Shown here piece by piece: positions 57,725-64,000 of a DNA stretch of 64,000 nt (the stretch's first letter is position 1; every line of letters begins with the position of its first letter). The notes below the pieces were generated by a model. It worked only from the letters and a program-made list of their open reading frames with translations, was not told the origin of the DNA and made no database searches. Location of the stretch: NCBI GenBank assembly GCA_030949405.1, contig JAUZSN010000002.1, positions 2,094,553 to 2,158,552 on the forward strand. The letters run 5' to 3'. This DNA is from Methylococcales bacterium. Its GTDB lineage: Bacteria > Pseudomonadota > Gammaproteobacteria > Methylococcales > Methylomonadaceae. The position numbers and the translations under genes were made by a program.

Positions 57725-58252
57725 ATGACTGATAATTATAGAATGAGGGATGATACACTGGATAAGGAACAGCTTATTCAGATGGTCGGGTTTAAAATTG
57801 GTAAAGAAACATTTGGTGTCGATATTCTCATGGTACAAGAGATTATTCGTTCGGCACCCATTACTTATGTCCCTAATTCACCTGAATTTGTTGAGGGTGT
57901 GATTAATTTACGGGGAAGTATTATTCCCGTCATTGATTTACGGAAGCGATTAAACCTAAATACAGGTGATTATCGTCAAGAAACCGATTGGATTCTCATT
58001 TTAGATATAGGGGGTCGAATTACGGGTTTTATTGTTGATTGGGTCACAGATGTTATTAAAATTCAAGAAAATACAATAGATCCGCCCCCTGATATTCTGG
58101 TTGCAGGATTGCAAAGCCAGTATATTAGAGGCGTTTGTGAGGTTGAAGAGGCGCTATTGATTTTGTTAGATTTTAATCGTATTTTGTTAGTTGATGAAAT
58201 TATAAAATTAAAAAATGTAAGCGTTGACCAAGAAAAAAATGAGGCAGGTTAG
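57725..58252 (+). CDS. cheW: CheW coupling protein
   Basis: The 175-residue protein is a CheW: MVGFKIGKETFGVDILMVQEIIR, PNSPEFVEGVINLRGSIIPVIDLRKRL, and a VDWVTDVIKI segment. It links the receptor to CheA. It is 14 bases after the MCP gene. A 20-residue N-terminal and a short C-terminal extension exceed the minimal family size. Nothing is missing from the two-barrel core. Confidence 0.93.
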   Translation: MTDNYRMRDDTLDKEQLIQMVGFKIGKETFGVDILMVQEIIRSAPITYVPNSPEFVEGVINLRGSIIPVIDLRKRLNLNTGDYRQETDWILILDIGGRITGFIVDWVTDVIKIQENTIDPPPDILVAGLQSQYIRGVCEVEEALLILLDFNRILLVDEIIKLKNVSVDQEKNEAG

Positions 58253-58289
58253 TGAAAGCGTATTTAGAGATTAATAAGGTGTATAGGTA

Positions 58290-58646
58290 ATGGGAAAACG
58301 TATTTTAATTGTTGATGATTCCTCTATGATGCGCAAAATGATTACTAAAGTATTAACTAATCGTGGAGGTCATACAATTATTGGAGAAGCTAAAAATGGT
58401 CTTGAAGCGTTGGAGGAGTATAAAAGACTACAGCCTGATTTAATTACTATGGATATTACCATGGGAGAGATGGATGGCTTAAGTGCGGCGAGAGCTATTT
58501 TAGAGCATGATAGTCAGGCAAATATTTTATTTCTTTCAAATTTAGATAAAAATAAATATGGTGAGGATGTGGAGAGCATTGGTGCAATAGGATTTGTTAA
58601 TAAGCACAAGTCTCAAGATATTCTTGATGTGATAGCGGCTAATTAA
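58290..58646 (+). CDS. cheY: CheY-like single-domain response regulator
   Basis: The 118-residue protein is a stand-alone receiver: IVDDSSMMRKMI, phospho-Asp in LITMDITMGEMDGLSA, LSNLD switch residue and NKHK lysine region. It should be phosphorylated by CheA. The pattern is that of CheY variants acting outside flagellar motors as well, so the output target is not certain. It sits between cheW and cheA with short gaps. Confidence 0.9.
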   Translation: MGKRILIVDDSSMMRKMITKVLTNRGGHTIIGEAKNGLEALEEYKRLQPDLITMDITMGEMDGLSAARAILEHDSQANILFLSNLDKNKYGEDVESIGAIGFVNKHKSQDILDVIAAN

Positions 58647-58657
58647 AAGGGCTGATA

Positions 58658-61615
58658 ATGATTGATTTATCTTTACTTGAAGATTTTGTAATGGGGGCTG
58701 GGGAAAGTCTGGAAGAGATGGAAGCCGCTCTACTTACACTTGAATCAACGCCTGATGATAATGAATTACTTAATACCATCTTCAGAGCGATACATACAAT
58801 TAAAGGTGCTGCTCAATTTGTAGGGTTGGAAAGGGCCTCTGCACTTAGTCATGCGTTAGAAGATTTACTTGATTTACTTCGAGAAGGTAAAAAACAGGTC
58901 ACAATAGAAATTATTGCGCTTTTAATTCAAGCAAAAGATAGAATCACTTTATTAGTTACCGACTTAGAACGATCACAAACAGAAGAAACAGAAGTTAATG
59001 ATTTAATTGCAAAGCTTAATGTCCATTTAGGTCTTGAACCTGTTGAAGCACCCTCTGATAGTCATGAGGATGCTTCGGTGCAAAATGAGGAAGAACTTAC
59101 TTCCTTCTTATCAAATGATGAAGAACTTACTCCTTTTCTTTCAGAGGAAGAAGTTAGCGATGATATTGCCTCGTTTTTAAGTGATGATGCGTTAAATACG
59201 GATTCTTTTTTGTTAGAGGATAAGGAACAAACAACTGTTAGTTCTTTTTTAGAAGAAACGAATGAAAATGAAGCCACGAGTTCTTTTTTATCAGAAGATG
59301 ATTTAACGCTGGGTAGCTTTCTATCAGAGGCAATTGATGAGCAAGAGAATAATTCATTTAATTTAAATGAAAATAATCAGCCGCCTTTATCATTTGAATT
59401 GGATAAAAATTTAAAATCACCTACGGATGAAGAATTTTCTATCCCTGAAGAAGAATACGATCAGGAGTTGTTTGGAATTTTTATTTCACAACTAGAAGAA
59501 CAGTTTTCGGTATTGAAAGGTTGTCTCGTTCAGCCAGATAGTTTTCAGCATAAAAAAGAACTGCTTGAGACGGTGTTAAAAGCATTAGAAAGTCTTAAAT
59601 TTTCTGCGAACTACATGACGTATGAAAAATTAACACATTTTTATGCAGGCTGGATCCATAAAGTTGTTAATGTTAAAGAAAATTTACACGTAACAGACGA
59701 GCTTTCGCTTACGTGTATAAAAGAATACTTACTTAGATTGCAGACTATTTTTCCGCAACTTAAAGAAAATAAAGTTGAGAGTGACTATGTCGCGCCTAAA
59801 AAAGTAGATGCCGTTGTTACCGATGTATTTAATGAAAAAAATATATCAGGCGGTGAATTAGCCTTTATTAATAATTTAGAGGTTCGAAATAAACAATCCC
59901 CACTCATAGTTGATAAACCTAAGAAAGAGAGCATCGACGATAATGACGGTGATTTATTTGATCGATTAAGCTCAGCATTGGATGCTTCTGTAATAGAGCA
60001 ATCTATTACTTCGGTTCCTATCAATGAAGTTTTTAGTTCATTACTTGACTCAACCGTTGAACACCGAAAACACGTTAATGTTAATAAAGACAAAGGTTTA
60101 GTACTTGATGTTAAAACATTAGCGGAAGCTAATAAAGAACCGTTTAAACCGGTCGAAACATCAGAAGTATTAGACGTATTAGAACCTAAACGTGTGGTTG
60201 AAGATAAAACGTCTGTTGGGGCAAAAATAGAGCCTCCTTCCAAACCAGATATTGTTAAACCATCCCCAACTAAGACGGATGATAAAAAAGCGACCGCTGC
60301 CCCGCCAGCAACAGGTAAAGTTTTTAAGAAAAGTATTCGGGTTGATGCGGATAAAATTGATTCACTGATGAACCAAGTTGGCGAACTGATTGTGGATCGT
60401 GCTTATTTCTTTCAATTAGCCACAGAAATCTCGGAATTACAACAATATTTAAAAGAGACGGGGTTAGGACAAAAAGATCTTAAGCCTGTAAGAACGTTTG
60501 CTTATCGGTTTAGCGAAGCCATTATTTCATTAGGTCGAACCTCTAATGAGCTTCAAGAAGGCGTAATGAAGGTTAGAATGTTGCCTGTCGCGCAAATTTT
60601 TAACCGTTTTCCTCGTTTAGTCCATGATGTTGCAAATACGAATAATAAAAAAGTGAATTTAGATATTCGAGGAGAGGAAACTGAACTTGATAAAATGATT
60701 ATTGAAGAAGTGGCCGATCCATTGATGCATATGATTAGAAATGCCATTGGACATGGCATAGAATTACCTGAAGATCGAATTAAGGCAGGGAAACCAGAAA
60801 TTGGAACGTTAGTTTTAGAAGCCTTTCACGAAAGTAATCATATTGTTATAGAAGTAACGGATGATGGTCGTGGTATTGATGTTGAACGCATTAAAGTTAA
60901 AGCAGAGCAAATGGAATTGTTCACTAGAGATGAACTTGATCGAATGAGTACGAATGATCTAACGCGTTTTATTATGATGCCAGGTTTTTCAACCGCCAAA
61001 GAAATTAGTAGCACTTCAGGACGCGGTGTGGGCATGGATGTGGTTAAGAAAAATATTGAAAAACTTAATGGCACGATTGAGGTTGAATCGAAAAAAGGCA
61101 TTGAAACTAAAATGCGTTTGAAAATTCCATTGACACTGGCTATTATTCCCGCTTTATTAGTGAAAGTAGGGGTTGATTCATTTACCATTCCATTGGCGAA
61201 TGTTGAAGAAACATTGCGAGTTGAACACAATGAAGTTTCAATTATGGAAGAAACCGAAGTGATGTATCTACGTGGAAAAACAGTGCCTATTTTTCGCTTG
61301 GCAACGTTATTTTCATTAAAATCTGATAGTAAAATGGGTTTAGATGATTTTTTTGTGGTGATTGTTAACACGGGGACTCAAAAAATAGGGCTAATGGTTG
61401 ATGCACTGATCGGGCAAGAAGAGGTTGTTATTAAACCCTTAGCCGATTATTTGTATGAACAAAACTGTTTTTCAGGTGCAACCATCATTGGTGATGGACG
61501 GATTTCTTTAATTTTAGATATTTATGAGTTGATTAATATGACAACCGATAAACAAATTAAAATGCATCGTAAACAAGAACAAAAATCATTAGCAACACTG
61601 GGAAATAAGACGTAA
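58658..61615 (+). CDS. cheA: CheA histidine kinase with repeated acidic motif linker
   Basis: The 985-residue kinase begins with an HPt domain with phospho-His46 (FRAIHTIKGAAQF). Residues about 145-230 hold repeated SFLxxD-type acidic motifs. A second HPt-like region (about 265-370) has no His at the expected place (ESLKFSANYM). Dimerisation starts near 560, the N box is HMIRNAIGHG at about 691, then DDGRGID and GRGVGMDVV, then a CheW-like C-terminal domain. It drives the operon's phospho-signalling. The repeats could be docking sites for several receivers. Core catalytic motifs are intact. Confidence 0.95.
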   Translation: MIDLSLLEDFVMGAGESLEEMEAALLTLESTPDDNELLNTIFRAIHTIKGAAQFVGLERASALSHALEDLLDLLREGKKQVTIEIIALLIQAKDRITLLVTDLERSQTEETEVNDLIAKLNVHLGLEPVEAPSDSHEDASVQNEEELTSFLSNDEELTPFLSEEEVSDDIASFLSDDALNTDSFLLEDKEQTTVSSFLEETNENEATSSFLSEDDLTLGSFLSEAIDEQENNSFNLNENNQPPLSFELDKNLKSPTDEEFSIPEEEYDQELFGIFISQLEEQFSVLKGCLVQPDSFQHKKELLETVLKALESLKFSANYMTYEKLTHFYAGWIHKVVNVKENLHVTDELSLTCIKEYLLRLQTIFPQLKENKVESDYVAPKKVDAVVTDVFNEKNISGGELAFINNLEVRNKQSPLIVDKPKKESIDDNDGDLFDRLSSALDASVIEQSITSVPINEVFSSLLDSTVEHRKHVNVNKDKGLVLDVKTLAEANKEPFKPVETSEVLDVLEPKRVVEDKTSVGAKIEPPSKPDIVKPSPTKTDDKKATAAPPATGKVFKKSIRVDADKIDSLMNQVGELIVDRAYFFQLATEISELQQYLKETGLGQKDLKPVRTFAYRFSEAIISLGRTSNELQEGVMKVRMLPVAQIFNRFPRLVHDVANTNNKKVNLDIRGEETELDKMIIEEVADPLMHMIRNAIGHGIELPEDRIKAGKPEIGTLVLEAFHESNHIVIEVTDDGRGIDVERIKVKAEQMELFTRDELDRMSTNDLTRFIMMPGFSTAKEISSTSGRGVGMDVVKKNIEKLNGTIEVESKKGIETKMRLKIPLTLAIIPALLVKVGVDSFTIPLANVEETLRVEHNEVSIMEETEVMYLRGKTVPIFRLATLFSLKSDSKMGLDDFFVVIVNTGTQKIGLMVDALIGQEEVVIKPLADYLYEQNCFSGATIIGDGRISLILDIYELINMTTDKQIKMHRKQEQKSLATLGNKT

Positions 61616-61665
61616 TGTCTTATTTATTAATAGCTATGAATGTGTTTACTTAAGCAGAGAATATT

Positions 61666-62727
61666 GTGGCAGAAAAAATAAAGGTCTTGGTGGTTGATGA
61701 TGCAAGTTTTATGGTTAAAGCTATTAGTGAAATTTTAAACTCTGATCCTGATATTGAAGTGGTGGGTTCAGCTAAAAATGGAAAATTGGCTTTAGATCAA
61801 ATTAAAGCACTGAAACCTGATGTAATTACATTGGATGTTGATATGCCTGTTATGGATGGAATCAAGGCGGTTCGTCATATTATGCTAGGATGTCCTGTTC
61901 CTATTGTTATGTTAAGCTCGCTATTTAGTAATGGGGCGATTTCTTTTGAGGCATTAAGATTAGGTGTTGTTGATTTTTTACCTAAACCTTCAGGGGCTAT
62001 CTCACAAGATATTCATAATGCGAAGCAGCAAATTATAAAACGTATAAAAATTGCGGTTTCAGTTAATATTCATAATATTCATCGTGTAAAAATTCAACCT
62101 ACGAATGAATCTAGCGAATTAGACAACTATGCTTTTCAAAACTTAGATCATTTATTACTCTTAGGAACAACGTTAGGGGGACCTAATACGAGTATTCGTC
62201 TTTTTTCTAAATTGGCCCCTAAATTATCGACGGCTGCGATTATAGTACAAGAAATTTCACCTAAAATATTATCCGCTTTTGTCGAGGAATTTGATAAATA
62301 CAGTGCATGGAATATGCGAGAAGCTGTTGATGGCGCTCTGTTAGAATCAGGCGTTTGTTATATTGCCTCAAATGAATATGCTATTTCATTAGAAGTTAGG
62401 GAAAATAATGAAGTTTTTTTAAAGCTTGTCGATGCCGTTGAAAAACCTTTAAATAAGCTTTTTTCTTCGGCTGCTCATGTGTTTGGTGAAAATACCATCG
62501 GTGTGTTATTGACAGGTATCGGTGATGACGGTTCAGAAGGTTTTTTAACCATTAAAGAAAAGTTAGGGGTTACGATTGCACAAAAAAGTGATACCTGTGT
62601 TTATCCTAATTTAGTAGAATGTGCCGTTGAACGAGGGTTAGTTGATAGGATTGTTGACGAAGCTGATCTTATTAATGATATAGACATGTTAATTAATGAG
62701 CATATAAATGATTTATCGTCGTCTTGA
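61666..62727 (+). CDS. Second CheB-like regulator without the catalytic Ser and His
   Basis: The 353-residue protein (GTG start at 61666) has a receiver (VVDDASFMVKAI, phospho-Asp in ITLDVDMPVMDG, KPSG) and a CheB fold. The nucleophile motif reads GTTLGG in place of GASTGG, so the serine is a threonine. The histidine motif reads VQEIS in place of TQHMP. The aspartate motif GDDGS is present. It is a paralogue of the gene at 53446 with different losses. Both are therefore unlikely to demethylate the receptor. Confidence 0.85.
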   Translation: MAEKIKVLVVDDASFMVKAISEILNSDPDIEVVGSAKNGKLALDQIKALKPDVITLDVDMPVMDGIKAVRHIMLGCPVPIVMLSSLFSNGAISFEALRLGVVDFLPKPSGAISQDIHNAKQQIIKRIKIAVSVNIHNIHRVKIQPTNESSELDNYAFQNLDHLLLLGTTLGGPNTSIRLFSKLAPKLSTAAIIVQEISPKILSAFVEEFDKYSAWNMREAVDGALLESGVCYIASNEYAISLEVRENNEVFLKLVDAVEKPLNKLFSSAAHVFGENTIGVLLTGIGDDGSEGFLTIKEKLGVTIAQKSDTCVYPNLVECAVERGLVDRIVDEADLINDIDMLINEHINDLSSS

Positions 62728-62742
62728 GTATAGAGTTTTTTA

Positions 62743-63645
62743 ATGATTATTATTTGTGATAAATGTAAAACTAGGTTTCGGCTAGATATTAGTTTAATAA
62801 AAAAAACACTTTTTAAGGTACGGTGCTCAAAATGCAAGCATGTTTTTTCGGTTGATACGTCCCCTAAAGAGGAGGTTTATGAGCTAGAACAAACGAGTAT
62901 AGAGCCTGAGAAAAAAATTATTACTATCTGTAATCATAAAGGGGGGGTTGCTAAAACATCGACGTGTTTAAATTTAGGCACATCGTTATCCCTCTTAGGT
63001 AAGCGAGTATTGTTGATTGATTTTGATGTACAAGCTAATTTGAGTTTGTTGTTAGGACAAAATAATCAATTTTCTTTTTATGAAATTATTCAAGAAGATA
63101 TTGATATTTTAAAAGTAATTAAAAATGTGCGGACTAACTTATGGTTATTGCCTTCAAATAGTCGTATGGCCTTATTGGCAAAACAATGCTTGCAGCAAAA
63201 AGACTTCGGTTTTTTCTTACGAGATGCGTTAAAGCCGATAAAAGATCATTTCGATTATATTTTAATTGATACCCCGCCCTCGGTGAAATTTTTTACCCCC
63301 AATGCTTTGATGGCCGCTGATTTTGTTGTTATTCCAACACAAAGTGAGTTTTTATCAATGAATGGAGTATTGCAAACGGAAAATATTATTAAAGCGGTGG
63401 CAAAGACACATGCCATTGACTATAAGGTATTAGTAACCTTGTTTGATGAACGTAATACCGCTTCAAAAGTTATTTATTCTAAATTAAAGAAAAAATATCA
63501 AGGAAAAATATTTGAAACGGTCATTAATTTTGATTCTAAAATGCAAGAGTCTCAAATTGTTAATGAACCTATTGCCTACTATGATGAAAAAGCAATAGCG
63601 GCTAAGCAGTATCACGCCTTAGCAAAAGAAATTGAAGTTATCTAG
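62743..63645 (+). CDS. ParA/MinD-family ATPase with N-terminal zinc ribbon
   Basis: The 300-residue protein starts with a MJ0042-type zinc ribbon (C5-DK-C8 ... C28-SK-C31), then a ParA ATPase. The deviant Walker A is NHKGGVAKTSTCLNLG, the LLIDFDVQANLSLLLG motif follows, and the Walker B-like FDYILIDTPP comes next. ParA proteins form ATP-dependent gradients on DNA and position plasmids, chromosomes or protein arrays. As the last gene of a chemosensory operon it most likely positions the CheA/MCP array, as ParC/PpfA do elsewhere. The zinc ribbon may bind a partner. No ParB is seen. Confidence 0.88.
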   Translation: MIIICDKCKTRFRLDISLIKKTLFKVRCSKCKHVFSVDTSPKEEVYELEQTSIEPEKKIITICNHKGGVAKTSTCLNLGTSLSLLGKRVLLIDFDVQANLSLLLGQNNQFSFYEIIQEDIDILKVIKNVRTNLWLLPSNSRMALLAKQCLQQKDFGFFLRDALKPIKDHFDYILIDTPPSVKFFTPNALMAADFVVIPTQSEFLSMNGVLQTENIIKAVAKTHAIDYKVLVTLFDERNTASKVIYSKLKKKYQGKIFETVINFDSKMQESQIVNEPIAYYDEKAIAAKQYHALAKEIEVI

Positions 63646-63866
63646 GTGGTAAAAATGTTGAGTGTATAAAGACTGTAGAGACATGACACATTATATTAAA
63701 GACTGGCTGTAAAATGATTGGAATTAAGACGTTAGTATTTTAATGAGAGTGTCTATTAATTGAGTATTTTTATAGAATTAGCAAGCTAAAAATAATTTAA
63801 TAAAACATATCTATCCACATGATGATAGTAGCGGTTAATTTCATCGTCTAAAAAAAGGAATCTTGA

Positions 63867-64000
63867 ATGTTTCGTAGAGAAATTACTTTCCCTTTAATAA
63901 CATTTCTATCTATTTTGTTAATTTGGGAATTAATAACGCGCTTTAGTGGCTGGAGTAACCAAGTGTTTCCAAGTCCTTTGGCGGTATTAATGAGTATGGG
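63867..64000 (+). CDS. Start of an ABC transporter permease (SsuC/TauC-like), cut by the window end
   Basis: An ATG at 63867 with AAAGGAA upstream opens a frame running off the window: MFRREITFPLITFLSILLIWELITRF..., followed by VFPSPLAVLMSMG. This is the usual N-terminus of SsuC/TauC/NrtB-type permeases (first membrane helix, then PxPxxV). Substrate class cannot be told from this piece; sulfonate, nitrate, bicarbonate or pyrimidine-precursor importers are all possible. About 220 bases without features separate it from the ParA gene. Confidence 0.6.
   Translation, partial: MFRREITFPLITFLSILLIWELITRFSGWSNQVFPSPLAVLMSM

Noticed and set aside
59062-60243. Ser-rich minus-strand frames opposite cheA
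   Set aside because: They are antisense shadows of the acidic repeat linker in cheA.

Overview
The window is chromosomal DNA of a low-GC gammaproteobacterium. Evidence includes the hupB / tRNA-Val / tRNA-Asp / ppiD order, the divergent bamE-fur pair, lolC-lolD, ispA-dxs, lysS, uvrA and feoABC. A membrane nitrate reductase alpha subunit, a SUF desulfurase/scaffold pair and a large chemosensory operon would suit a microaerobic sediment-type lineage such as Methylococcales or Thiotrichales, but the genus cannot be fixed from sequence alone.

Layout. 1-3.3 kb is an accessory patch: an unknown gene end, a 602-bp duplicated piece of a kinase gene, a group II intron remnant, and a small integrase-less integron array (attC half-site, mazEF cassette, full attC, DUF3592 cassette) capped by a second, class C-like group II intron fragment on the opposite strand. 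3.3-11.9 kb (minus strand) is one tightly overlapping operon: membrane-anchored coiled-coil protein, ClpB-like AAA+ ATPase, radical SAM protein, zinc-ribbon/FHA protein and Ser/Thr kinase. An IS66-type element with a perfect 8-bp target duplication has split the FHA gene from the kinase gene. 12-26 kb is housekeeping: L,D-transpeptidase, uvrA, feoCBA with a Fur box, speD, a DUF2170/PspA pair, cinA, uup, sufS. 26-33.7 kb is a second accessory patch: an Rpn-type nuclease, narG without narHJI, a decayed IS1182-like gene, a rearranged IS66 copy, and a lone tungstate/molybdate-type ABC ATPase. 33.7-49.9 kb is housekeeping again: lysS, ppiD, two tRNAs, hupB, dxs, ispA, parE, trhP (yegQ), bamE, fur, lolCD, sufU. 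50.7-63.6 kb is one long chemosensory operon: DUF4388-REC-REC, CheB-like, MCP, CheW, CheY, CheA, CheB-like, ParA with a zinc ribbon. The window ends in the start of an ABC permease.

How genes work together. The two most unusual systems are the kinase/FHA/radical-SAM/AAA+ operon, which looks like a phosphorylation-controlled protein-remodelling machine, and the chemosensory operon. The latter lacks CheR, and both of its CheB paralogues have lost the catalytic Ser and His while keeping receiver domains. It ends with a ParA-type ATPase that could position the array. Both are inferences from domain content and gene order.
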